Assembly: GCF_900107765.1 (NCBI RefSeq)
Contig: NZ_FNQY01000012.1
Location: 1 to 64,000 of the forward strand
DNA length: 64,000 nucleotides
From: Arachidicoccus rhizosphaerae
Lineage (GTDB): Bacteria; Bacteroidota; Bacteroidia; Chitinophagales; Chitinophagaceae
Direction: 5' to 3'
Position numbers and translations under genes: made by a program. This document shows, one piece after another, positions 19,044-27,348 of this stretch. A model generated the notes under the pieces. That model was not told the origin of the DNA. It did not search any database and saw only the letters and a program-made list of their open reading frames with translations. Each line of letters begins with the position of its first letter. Position 1 is the stretch's first letter.

Positions 19044-19371
19044 AATTAGGGAAATTTAATGTGAAGGAATCATTACCTTATTGCAATCACTTGCTAATGC
19101 CAAATTAACATCTTCTTTTTAGATAACACGTAAATTACCCCTAAAAAGTCAAATTTTGCATATATTCGGTTAAAATCCGATAAGTGAGACTGATATTTTG
19201 TGCCATTTTAAGCTTTTACTAGCATTTAATACCATTCTTCTACCTGGTTAATATCTGAATAGTAAACAACAAAAAGCGGGAATATACCTTCAAAACCAGC
19301 CGGTAATTTTACAATCGTGAATACCTTACTTAGATAGGGGACTTTATTTACTCTTAAAATCATATTAAACT
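19044..19371. promoter_or_regulatory. Divergent control region, AraC regulator / hydroxyproline genes
   Basis: 328 A+T-rich bases between the divergent regulator and the DapA-family gene. A small inverted repeat TCGG-N7-CCGA lies at 19166-19180. I could not find a convincing TAnnTTTG promoter by eye. Direct repeats for AraC binding would be expected here but are not obvious. Confidence 0.4.
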
Positions 19372-20292
19372 ATGGCAATAGAATGGAAGGGTGTATTTCC
19401 AGCAGTAACCACAAAATTTAATGAAAAAGATGAGCTGGATCTGCCATTATTTGAAAAAAATCTCACCGCTCAGCTTAGTGCCGGGGTGGCAGGAATTATC
19501 ATTGGCGGGTCACTGGGAGAATCCAGTACGGTAAGTGTGGAAGAATTATCAAAATTAGTAGAAAGCGGATTAAAAGTTGCGGCAGGCAAAGTGCCTATTA
19601 TCGTAAATATTGCCACCGGCTCAACTAAAGAGGCCGTAACACTGGCCGGTAATATTAAAACCTGGGGAGCACAAGGTATTATGCTACTGCCTCCCATGCG
19701 CTATAAATCTACCGACAACGAAACCGTGCAGTTCTTCAGAACCGTCGCAGAGTCAACAGATTTACCCATATTACTCTACAATAATCCGGTGGATTATAAA
19801 ACAGAAATCACGCTGGATATGTTTGAACAGCTTCAGGATATCCCGAACATCCAGGCGGTAAAAGAGTCCACCAGGGATGTCTCTAATGTAATCAGAATGC
19901 GCAATCATTTTGGAGAACGTTTTGCAATTTTGTGCGGCGTTGACACGCTGACCTTTGAAGAACTTTCCTCTGGCGCTGATGGTCTGGTAGCAGGTCTTGT
20001 TTGCGCCTTTCCGAGGGAAACCGTCGCCATATATAAATTTATTAAAAATAACCAACACGACAAAGCACTTGCAATTTACAGATGGTTTATGCCTTTATTG
20101 GAATTTGATATTACGCCGCAACTGGTCCAGTATATCAAACTGGCAGAGGTATACACAGATCTGGGAAGTGAGATTGTCAGAGCACCTCGTTTACAATTAA
20201 GTGGAACACAAAGAACGGAGGCTATTCAAATTATAGAAACTGCCTTAAGAAACCGTCCTTTGACGCTTGTTGAGGAAGGTCTTGCCTTATAG
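19372..20292 (+). CDS. DapA-family lyase, probable pyrroline-4-hydroxy-2-carboxylate deaminase
   Basis: 306 aa, class I aldolase-type TIM barrel. The Schiff-base Lys164 lies in IQAVKESTRD and the catalytic Tyr136 in LLYNNPVDY; GGSLGESSTVS replaces the usual GTTGE loop. The family includes dihydrodipicolinate synthase and N-acetylneuraminate lyase, but the following ALDH, epimerase and D-amino-acid oxidase indicate the hydroxyproline pathway step: pyrroline-4-hydroxy-2-carboxylate to 2-ketoglutarate semialdehyde plus ammonia. It is the first gene of the rightward locus, 180 bases before the dehydrogenase. Confidence 0.82.
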   Translation: MAIEWKGVFPAVTTKFNEKDELDLPLFEKNLTAQLSAGVAGIIIGGSLGESSTVSVEELSKLVESGLKVAAGKVPIIVNIATGSTKEAVTLAGNIKTWGAQGIMLLPPMRYKSTDNETVQFFRTVAESTDLPILLYNNPVDYKTEITLDMFEQLQDIPNIQAVKESTRDVSNVIRMRNHFGERFAILCGVDTLTFEELSSGADGLVAGLVCAFPRETVAIYKFIKNNQHDKALAIYRWFMPLLEFDITPQLVQYIKLAEVYTDLGSEIVRAPRLQLSGTQRTEAIQIIETALRNRPLTLVEEGLAL

Positions 20293-20471
20293 CAGTCAGT
20301 TAAGCAGACGCAATATATTTCCGTAAAAATAGCCCTAAAGCCTTCATAAGGCAAATAGGACAAGCTCATGTAAAATACGTAACTTAGACAATTAAGCGTA
20401 ATAGGTTTTTCACAAAACCAACCTATGGCAAAAATTACCTAATTGAATGATTTCACTTTAAATAACCGAAG

Positions 20472-21971
20472 ATGCAACACGACATAACAGAATCGATGAA
20501 TCAGGCAGCAGCCTTCATGGACCGGGCCCAGGCCGCTTTTTTACAGTACCAGCATACTACAGCCGGGCAAAGGGCTGAGCTGCTGGAGCGCATCGCCGAA
20601 CATCTGGAAAATAACAGAGCAAAGTTAATCCCGCTGGCTCAGGCAGAGTCTCATTTACCAGAGGGAAGGTTAAACGGGGAGCTTAGTCGCACTACGGGAC
20701 AATTAAAGCTCTTTGCAAGCCTGATCAGAGAAGGAAGTTGGATTCAGGCTGCCATTGACCCCGCTTTACCCGACAGAAAACCATTCCCCAGAACAGATAT
20801 CCGAAAAATGCTGCGTCCCAAGGGGCCGGTTGTTGTTTTTGGCGCGAGCAATTTTCCTTTTGCCTTTTCTACCATGGGCGGAGATACCGCCAGCGCTTTG
20901 GCAGCAGGATGCCCGGTTGTTATTAAGGCGCATCCAGGACACCCGGGCACTTCTAAAGCAGTATTTGAAGCGGCCGTGGCCGCCGTTGAAGCCCTGGGTC
21001 TTCCAGCAGACACCATTCAACACGTGGCACTGGATGGATACCAGATTGGTATTGATCTGGTTCAGGCCGATGCAACCGCCGCTGTCGGGTTCACCGGTTC
21101 GTTTCAGGGCGGGCAGGCGCTCATGCAGGCAGCCAGCGAAAGACAAAGGCCAATAGAGGTTTTTGCTGAAATGAGCAGCACCAACCCCGTAGTGGTTTTA
21201 CCCGATCTACTCAACAGTCAGCCTGAACAAACAGCACAGAAGCTGGCCGGCTCCATCGCCCTTGGCGTGGGTCAGTTCTGTACTAATCCGGGCTTAATAT
21301 TCATCCGCAAGGATCAACAGTTCGAACAATTTCAACAGGCATTAATTACTGCACTGCAAACAACCCCGGCCGCGCCAATGCTGCACCCGGGCATCGTTGA
21401 GAACTACCATAATAATCTTCAGATAGTATTATCTCAGGCGGGCGTCCAGACCTTAATTGAAGGAAGTGATGAGATTAAGGACCTTTCTATTACCCCTTCT
21501 CTGGCCAGCGTAACAGCTGACAGTTTTATTCATAACGCTGCGCTGAAAACAGAGGTCTTTGGCCCCTTTTCCCTGCTGATAGTAGCTGAAAACCAGCAGG
21601 AATTGTTGGCAGCCATCCAAAGCGTGGACGGTCAATTGACTGCCAGCATATTTGGCACGCAAAAAGATTTTACAAATAATGCCGATTTAACTTCCTTGCT
21701 GGACATTGTGTCCAACTTCGCCGGCAGGGTTATCTTCAATGAAGTACCAACAGGCGTGGAAGTCTGTCACGCCATGGTACATGGCGGACCTTTCCCTTCC
21801 ACTTCCAACAGTAGTTATACTTCCGTAGGTACAGATGCTATTTTGCGGTGGGTCAGACCCGTCTGTTTTCAGAACTTCCCGGACTCCCTGCTTCCTGCAG
21901 CCCTACAAAATAATAACCCTCTGGGTATCTGGCGGTTGATTAGTGGGCAATTAACCAGGGATTCCCTGTAA
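20472..21971 (+). CDS. 2-ketoglutarate semialdehyde (2,5-dioxovalerate) dehydrogenase
   Basis: 499 aa aldehyde dehydrogenase. General base Glu233 (FAEMSSTNPVV) and nucleophile Cys270 (GVGQFCTNPG) are present; the MSSTNP sequence with a ~500-residue length is characteristic of the 2,5-dioxovalerate dehydrogenase branch. It oxidises 2-ketoglutarate semialdehyde to 2-ketoglutarate, the last step of hydroxyproline and oxidative pentose pathways. Here the epimerase 26 bases downstream assigns it to hydroxyproline. It is rich in Gln/Ala near the N-terminus and cytoplasmic. Confidence 0.9.
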   Translation: MQHDITESMNQAAAFMDRAQAAFLQYQHTTAGQRAELLERIAEHLENNRAKLIPLAQAESHLPEGRLNGELSRTTGQLKLFASLIREGSWIQAAIDPALPDRKPFPRTDIRKMLRPKGPVVVFGASNFPFAFSTMGGDTASALAAGCPVVIKAHPGHPGTSKAVFEAAVAAVEALGLPADTIQHVALDGYQIGIDLVQADATAAVGFTGSFQGGQALMQAASERQRPIEVFAEMSSTNPVVVLPDLLNSQPEQTAQKLAGSIALGVGQFCTNPGLIFIRKDQQFEQFQQALITALQTTPAAPMLHPGIVENYHNNLQIVLSQAGVQTLIEGSDEIKDLSITPSLASVTADSFIHNAALKTEVFGPFSLLIVAENQQELLAAIQSVDGQLTASIFGTQKDFTNNADLTSLLDIVSNFAGRVIFNEVPTGVEVCHAMVHGGPFPSTSNSSYTSVGTDAILRWVRPVCFQNFPDSLLPAALQNNNPLGIWRLISGQLTRDSL

Positions 21972-21997
21972 ACTTTTAAAAGTATATCATTTTACAT

Positions 21998-22999
21998 ATG
22001 CGCAAAACATTTTTCTGTATTGATGCACACACCTGTGGCAATCCGGTCAGGCTAGTCGCCGGCGGCGGTCCTTTATTAGAAGGCGCCACCATGCGGGAAA
22101 AAAGGCTTTATTTTCTGGAGCATTATGACTGGATCAGAAAAGGGCTGATGTTTGAGCCCAGAGGCCATGACATGATGAGCGGAAGCATACTTTATGCCCC
22201 CTCCAGTAAAGATTACGATATTGGCGTCTTATTTATTGAAACCAGTGGCTGTCTGCCCATGTGCGGCCATGGCACAATCGGCACCGTAACGGCCGCCTTA
22301 GAAGCCGGCCTGGTCACCCCGGCCACCCCTGGCACCCTGAGGCTGGAAACACCGGCCGGCCTTGTAGTAGCCTCCTATCAGGAGGTAGCGGGAAAGGTAA
22401 AATCTGTTAAACTGATTAATGTCCCCTCTTTTTTAGCGGCAAAAGACCTGGTGGCCGAGCATCCGGAGTTAGGAACCTTAACCTATGATGTTGCCTTTGG
22501 CGGTAACTTTTATGCCATTATTGACCCGCAAAAGAACTTCAGTGGCATGCAGAATTATACGGCACTTGATATTGTCCGCTGGTCTCGTCAGATGCGCCAG
22601 GAAGTGGCCAAAACGGACCATTTTGTTCACCCGGTAGACACAGCTATTCATGGTGTGCACCATGTAATGTGGACCGGCACCACATTAGACCCTAAAAGCA
22701 ATGCCCGTAATGCCGTTTTTTACGGAGAAAAAGCCATTGACAGATCACCTTGTGGCACCGGCACTTCCGCTCGTATGGCTCAGTTATATGGCAGAGGTAA
22801 ATTAAAGGCAGGTGAACGGTTTATTCATGAGAGTATCATTGGCTCCACTTTTACAGGAACCATTGAAGGAACTACCCAGATTGGAGACTTTCAGGCAATT
22901 ATTCCGGGAATAGAAGGCTGGGCACGTGTATTTGGTCATAATACCATTACAATAGATACGGAAGACGACCCTCTGGCCCTCGGTTTTTCGGTGATTTAG
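21998..22999 (+). CDS. 4-hydroxyproline 2-epimerase
   Basis: 333 aa proline-racemase superfamily member. Both catalytic cysteines are present: Cys89 in MCGHGTIG and Cys252 in SPCGTGTSARM. Two cysteines fit a racemase or epimerase; the related trans-3-hydroxyproline dehydratases have Thr in place of one. The enzyme interconverts trans-4-hydroxy-L-proline and cis-4-hydroxy-D-proline, the entry step of the pathway. It is translated 26 bases after the dehydrogenase gene, so co-transcription is likely. Confidence 0.92.
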   Translation: MRKTFFCIDAHTCGNPVRLVAGGGPLLEGATMREKRLYFLEHYDWIRKGLMFEPRGHDMMSGSILYAPSSKDYDIGVLFIETSGCLPMCGHGTIGTVTAALEAGLVTPATPGTLRLETPAGLVVASYQEVAGKVKSVKLINVPSFLAAKDLVAEHPELGTLTYDVAFGGNFYAIIDPQKNFSGMQNYTALDIVRWSRQMRQEVAKTDHFVHPVDTAIHGVHHVMWTGTTLDPKSNARNAVFYGEKAIDRSPCGTGTSARMAQLYGRGKLKAGERFIHESIIGSTFTGTIEGTTQIGDFQAIIPGIEGWARVFGHNTITIDTEDDPLALGFSVI

Positions 23000-23236
23000 C
23001 AAAACAAAAAATAATCATAACCCATTTTTATGCATCGCTCTGATGATATATTAAGCTCATTTTGAATGTCCGGCCTGCTGCTGCTCAAATACAGAAATTG
23101 CCTCCTAGATACTTCAAATAAAGGAAATGGTGAAATCTGACTATACGCCACGGTCTTTTCAGCAATCCAACATTTACCATCGCAGCTCAAAAATGTATAA
23201 AAATAACGATACGATTCAAGATAATTCAAATAATAT

Positions 23237-24496
23237 ATGAGCCAAAACAAGGTGATAATTATTGGAGGCGGAATTTCCGGCCTATCCTCGGCTCGCTACC
23301 TGGCAAAAGCAGGCTGGCAAGTGACCGTTCTGGAAAAAGGTGATTTTAAAGACGGCTGTTCATACGGTAATGCAGGATTTGTCTGTCCCAGCCATTATGT
23401 TCAATTAGCCACTCCCGGTATTGCCAGACAGGGGCTTAAATGGATGCTTAACCACACCAGCCCTTTTTATATCCAACCCAGACTTGACAGCGCCTTAATC
23501 AGATGGGGAATTCAATTTTTAAAAAGAGCCAAGCAAAAATATGTAAACCACAATGGAGTCCCTTTAAGGGATATCGGGCTTTTAAGTCAAAGAGAATATG
23601 AAGAGGTCTGGCAAAAGGAGCTCAATTTTGATTATCAGCATAAGGGAATGCTGGAAGTCTTTCAGAGCACTGCTGCCCGTAAAGAATGTACTCATATCGC
23701 CAAAATGGGCCAGGATTTAGGTCTGGACATAGAAATGCTGGATAAAGAAGGACTCGAACATTTAGAGCCCGACACGAAATGGAATGCCATTGGAGCTGTT
23801 TATTATAAATGTGACGGTCATTTAAATCCCAGAAAGCTGATGGAAGGACTGCAGGATCAATTAAGTACGCTTGGCGTTCAACTGATCCCGCGCCAGACTG
23901 TTACTGGTATAAAAAAGGAAGGCAACCTGATCAGTGAAGTACATACAGATAATCAGATTTACAAAGCAGATGCCGTTGTATTAGCTGCCGGCTCCTGGAG
24001 TGAACCACTGGCTAGGCAATTATCCCTGAATCTTCCGGTCGTTGGCGGCAGAGGCTATTCTTTTATGGTTCCTGTCAGCAATGGACACAGGATTCATCGT
24101 CCGGGCCTGCTGGTCGAAGGACGGGCAGCCTTTACGCCTTTAGCAGACCAGCTTCGTTTCGGAGGCACTATGGAAATCAGAAAACTGGACGCCCCGCTTG
24201 CGCTAAACAGGGTAAAAGGGATTATTCAGGCTGTGGGCCAGTTTTTTCCGGATTATCAACTTGATTTTAACCAAATACAGCACCAGATCTGGTCTGGATT
24301 CAGGCCGGTTTCTGTGGACGGCATGCCTTATATCGGCAAATCACCTAAGATTGACAATTTAGTGATCGCAACCGGCCATGCTCAACTGGGCATCAGCCTG
24401 GGAGCGGCTACGGGGCTGCTAGTCAGCGAACTGGTCCGGGGTGTCCAAACTAGCATAAATATTTCTACCTTTGGGATTAATAGATTCAATAACTAA
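23237..24496 (+). CDS. FAD-dependent D-hydroxyproline oxidase/dehydrogenase (DadA-like)
   Basis: 419 aa DAO-fold flavoprotein. FAD-binding GGGISG at residues 10-15 is followed by a Glu ending the second strand (TVLEKG); the C-terminal part contains GFRPVSVDGMPYIG and ATGHAQLGISLGAATG, typical of DadA-type D-amino-acid dehydrogenases. In this locus it should oxidise cis-4-hydroxy-D-proline to pyrroline-4-hydroxy-2-carboxylate, the substrate of the DapA-like deaminase. It follows the epimerase after a 237-base gap that may hold its own promoter, and is followed after 10 bases by the aminopeptidase. Confidence 0.88.
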   Translation: MSQNKVIIIGGGISGLSSARYLAKAGWQVTVLEKGDFKDGCSYGNAGFVCPSHYVQLATPGIARQGLKWMLNHTSPFYIQPRLDSALIRWGIQFLKRAKQKYVNHNGVPLRDIGLLSQREYEEVWQKELNFDYQHKGMLEVFQSTAARKECTHIAKMGQDLGLDIEMLDKEGLEHLEPDTKWNAIGAVYYKCDGHLNPRKLMEGLQDQLSTLGVQLIPRQTVTGIKKEGNLISEVHTDNQIYKADAVVLAAGSWSEPLARQLSLNLPVVGGRGYSFMVPVSNGHRIHRPGLLVEGRAAFTPLADQLRFGGTMEIRKLDAPLALNRVKGIIQAVGQFFPDYQLDFNQIQHQIWSGFRPVSVDGMPYIGKSPKIDNLVIATGHAQLGISLGAATGLLVSELVRGVQTSINISTFGINRFNN

Positions 24497-24506
24497 ATAA
24501 GAAATT

Positions 24507-25907
24507 ATGTTTAACAAAGAGATCTATATCCAGCGTAGAAATCAACTGGCCCAAAAAGTCGGTTCAGGCCTGATTTTATTGTTGGGTAACGATGAAGCAG
24601 GTATGAATTTTAAAAATAATTGGTACCCATTTAGACAAGACAGCACCTTTTTATATTATGCAGGCATTGATCTGGCGGAATTGGCAGTCATCATAGATCT
24701 GGATCAAGGCTCCACCACCCTATTTGGCAATGATCTGACCATTGATGATATTGTGTGGACAGGCCCGCTTCCCACCCTTACGGAGCAGGCCAATAGTGCA
24801 GGCATTGAAAATGTTCGTCCATATAAAGAACTGGAAACAGTGCTAAAAAATGCAAAGAACAAACAACAAACGGTTCATTTTTTACCGGCTTATCGCCCGG
24901 AACACACACTTAAGCTTCAGGCCTGGCTTGAAGTCCCCCCCTCCCAAAGCGTATCTTCAGCCTCCGAAGCATTGATTAAAGCTGTCGTATCCATGCGTTC
25001 CCATAAGGGACCTGAAGAAATCGCAGAAATGGAAAAAGCGGTGGACATATCCAATGACATGCACACCTATTTTATGCGGGCCGTGGCAGCGGGGAAAAAC
25101 GAGATGGCCATTGCAGGTCAGTTAAGAGCCATCGCCATAGCTGCCGGAGGGGATCTTTCTTATCCGACTATCTTAACTTCCCGAGGGGAGACCTTACATA
25201 TTCATGCCCGCAATCTGGAACTGCCTGCAGGCGCTATGGCCTTATGTGACGCAGGAGCAGAAACCCCTATGCATTACGCGGGAGACCTAACCAGAACAGC
25301 ACCGGTCAGCGAAAAATTTACTGATATACAAAAAGATATGTATCAATTGATTTTAGATATACAACTAAAAACAATCGATGCCTGTCAGCCGGGCACTCCT
25401 TTCAGCGAGGTACACCGATTAAGTGGGCAGTTACTCCTGGAAGGATTACAATCATTTAATATCATTAAAGGGAATGTTCAGGAAGCGCTGGCTCAGGATG
25501 CCCATACGTTGTTTTTCCAATGTGGGCTGGGACATATGATTGGCCTGGATGTCCATGACATGGAAAATCTTGGGGAACAATATGTGGGTTATACAGCCGA
25601 TGCGCCCAAAAACATGAATTTCGGATGGAAGTCATTACGTTTAGGCAGGGCATTAGAACCAGGCTTTACCATTACGGTCGAACCCGGCATTTATTTTATC
25701 CCTACTTTGATAGATTTATGGAAAGCAGAAAACAGACTTGCGGATTACATAAATTATCAGGAACTTGAAAAGTTCAAGGATTTTGGTGGCATTCGCATTG
25801 AAGACAATCTGGTTATCACAGAAAATGGTTACCGGATCCTGGGCAGCCGAATGGCAGCAAAAACGGTAGCAGACATGGAGGCGCTGCACCGCCAGGGACT
25901 TCTATAA
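24507..25907 (+). CDS. pepP: Xaa-Pro aminopeptidase (aminopeptidase P, M24B)
   Basis: 466 aa: N-terminal creatinase-like domain (~1-170) and a C-terminal pita-bread metallopeptidase domain. Five dinuclear-metal ligands are visible: Asp248 (CDAGAET), Asp260 (YAGDLTRT), His343 (GLGHMIG), Glu392 (VEPGIYF) and Glu432 (RIEDN). It removes an N-terminal residue preceding proline, and probably hydroxyproline. It starts 10 bases after the D-hydroxyproline oxidase, which ties peptide cleavage to hydroxyproline catabolism in one transcript. No signal peptide, so it acts on imported peptides in the cytoplasm. Confidence 0.93.
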   Translation: MFNKEIYIQRRNQLAQKVGSGLILLLGNDEAGMNFKNNWYPFRQDSTFLYYAGIDLAELAVIIDLDQGSTTLFGNDLTIDDIVWTGPLPTLTEQANSAGIENVRPYKELETVLKNAKNKQQTVHFLPAYRPEHTLKLQAWLEVPPSQSVSSASEALIKAVVSMRSHKGPEEIAEMEKAVDISNDMHTYFMRAVAAGKNEMAIAGQLRAIAIAAGGDLSYPTILTSRGETLHIHARNLELPAGAMALCDAGAETPMHYAGDLTRTAPVSEKFTDIQKDMYQLILDIQLKTIDACQPGTPFSEVHRLSGQLLLEGLQSFNIIKGNVQEALAQDAHTLFFQCGLGHMIGLDVHDMENLGEQYVGYTADAPKNMNFGWKSLRLGRALEPGFTITVEPGIYFIPTLIDLWKAENRLADYINYQELEKFKDFGGIRIEDNLVITENGYRILGSRMAAKTVADMEALHRQGLL

Positions 25908-25938
25908 AAATAAAAACTGCTTAAAAGGCTTGTTTCAA

Positions 25939-25969
25939 TAAAAAACCGGGTGAAAACATCCGGTTTTTT
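25939..25969 (+). terminator. Terminator of the hydroxyproline/pepP transcript
   Basis: AAAAAACCGG and CCGGTTTTTT enclose a short loop and end in a T-run, 31 bases after the pepP stop. The remaining bases to 26330 are A+T-rich with no recognisable gene and should contain the promoter of the next operon. Confidence 0.8.
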
Positions 25970-26330
25970 ATTACACCCAACCCTACTCAACAGATTGCAA
26001 ATCAAACGTTCAAAAGGCCACAATGGGCAATCAGGCCGCCAACAGGCCAATTCCAGGTTAATATCAAATTAATAAAGGTTAAGAAATGCTCAGCAAGCTA
26101 CCATGATTTTTACATGAAAATGGTTAACTTTATGTTTTATAATTGTACATATTACAATATAAATACTGAATTCACTCGCGGATAACAGACAAAATTGATT
26201 AACGAAAACAAAGTAATTGCGGTCCTTTAACAAGCTGTGACAGTGCTGATTTGTCCACAATTGAAAGGCCCATAATATCATAAAGCAGCGCATCAATAAA
26301 CGGTTACACTATTTATTTAAAATCTACCTT

Positions 26331-27287
26331 ATGACCATAAAAAACAGGCTTTTACAAATCAATGCAAAGATGGTATCAGGGTTATTTTTAGCAGGAACAA
26401 TCTGTTTTTCGGCAATGGCCCAAAAAACGAATCTGTCCTCAATCCATAAAAAGGATAGTGCGTCTCTGGTCGGGAAATATTTTGCCCAAATGATTAGTGC
26501 TCCTCCAGACAGCCTTCACCTCAATCCTTTTTACAAGCAATATTGTAATGCTTCCGGCATCCCGGTAGTCGGCTCTAAGAAAGTGCCCCCTACAGCGCTG
26601 CTAACCGCCAGAGATATTATTACTTATATGCTGGCCGGCAGAAGTGACATCAGAGCAGAACTGGTAAAAGAAAAAAGCCGGGTTTTGGTAATGGCAGAAA
26701 CCGAAATGGAGACTGATCTTCCGGAACGGAGTGACTGGAAAAAACCGGCTTATGACGACCCGAGGCTTACACCAAAAGAAAGAGCCAATTACAATAAACC
26801 AGGAGGCATAGCCTCCCAGACAGACAAAGGCTATTGGAATCAAAGAGCCCGAGGAATGGGGGGCCGTATTACATCCTGCGCCGAGGAAAACCTGTTGGGC
26901 TATCCGGGCACCAGATATTATGGCGAAAACATTACTGTTCATGAGTTCAGTCATAACATGATGAGTGCCATTGAAAAGATCGACCAGCCCCTTTATAACC
27001 GCATCCTGGCTGCTTATGAAGTGGCCAAACAAAAGGGCATGTATAAAGGGCAGTATGCCATCAATACGGCTGATGAATACTGGGCAGAAGGAACACAGTG
27101 GTGGTTTTGGTCAAATTTTCCTTTTACAGATACCTCCAGAAATATTACAGTCTGGTCTCCGGCTTCATTAAAGACATATGACCCGACACTTTACCAGATA
27201 CTATCTGAAGTGTATATCGGTCATCACAATCCAGCAGATGCCTATTATAAAACACATTATAGCCCCGGGGCAAACAGCACTCATTAA
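26331..27287 (+). CDS. Secreted HEFSH-type zinc metallopeptidase, family not recognised
   Basis: 318 aa with signal peptide ending near AMAQ (residue 30). A zinc-peptidase motif His204-Glu205-Phe-Ser-His208 is followed about 40 residues later by ADEYWAEGTQWW, where Glu249 or Glu253 could be the third ligand, as in gluzincins. The N-terminal region includes Tyr-Trp-Asn and two Cys (Cys72, Cys183) that could form a disulfide in the periplasm. I cannot place it in a named peptidase family. It precedes the GH127 gene by 61 bases on the same strand, so it probably works on the same glycoprotein; peptide-backbone cleavage is the natural hypothesis. Confidence 0.7.
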   Translation: MTIKNRLLQINAKMVSGLFLAGTICFSAMAQKTNLSSIHKKDSASLVGKYFAQMISAPPDSLHLNPFYKQYCNASGIPVVGSKKVPPTALLTARDIITYMLAGRSDIRAELVKEKSRVLVMAETEMETDLPERSDWKKPAYDDPRLTPKERANYNKPGGIASQTDKGYWNQRARGMGGRITSCAEENLLGYPGTRYYGENITVHEFSHNMMSAIEKIDQPLYNRILAAYEVAKQKGMYKGQYAINTADEYWAEGTQWWFWSNFPFTDTSRNITVWSPASLKTYDPTLYQILSEVYIGHHNPADAYYKTHYSPGANSTH

Positions 27288-27348
27288 AAATCACCAATAG
27301 AACCTAACAATACAGACAAACATTTTACTACCTTCTTATTTTTAACTT

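Noticed and set aside
19372-20292. Dihydrodipicolinate synthase or sialic acid lyase
   Set aside because: The fold and Lys164 would allow it, but no lysine or sialic acid genes are nearby; hydroxyproline genes follow directly.
20472-21971. Assignment of the aldehyde dehydrogenase to an oxidative arabinose pathway
   Set aside because: Arabinose is handled by a full araBDA isomerase route, and the dehydrogenase is clustered with hydroxyproline epimerase and D-amino-acid oxidase.
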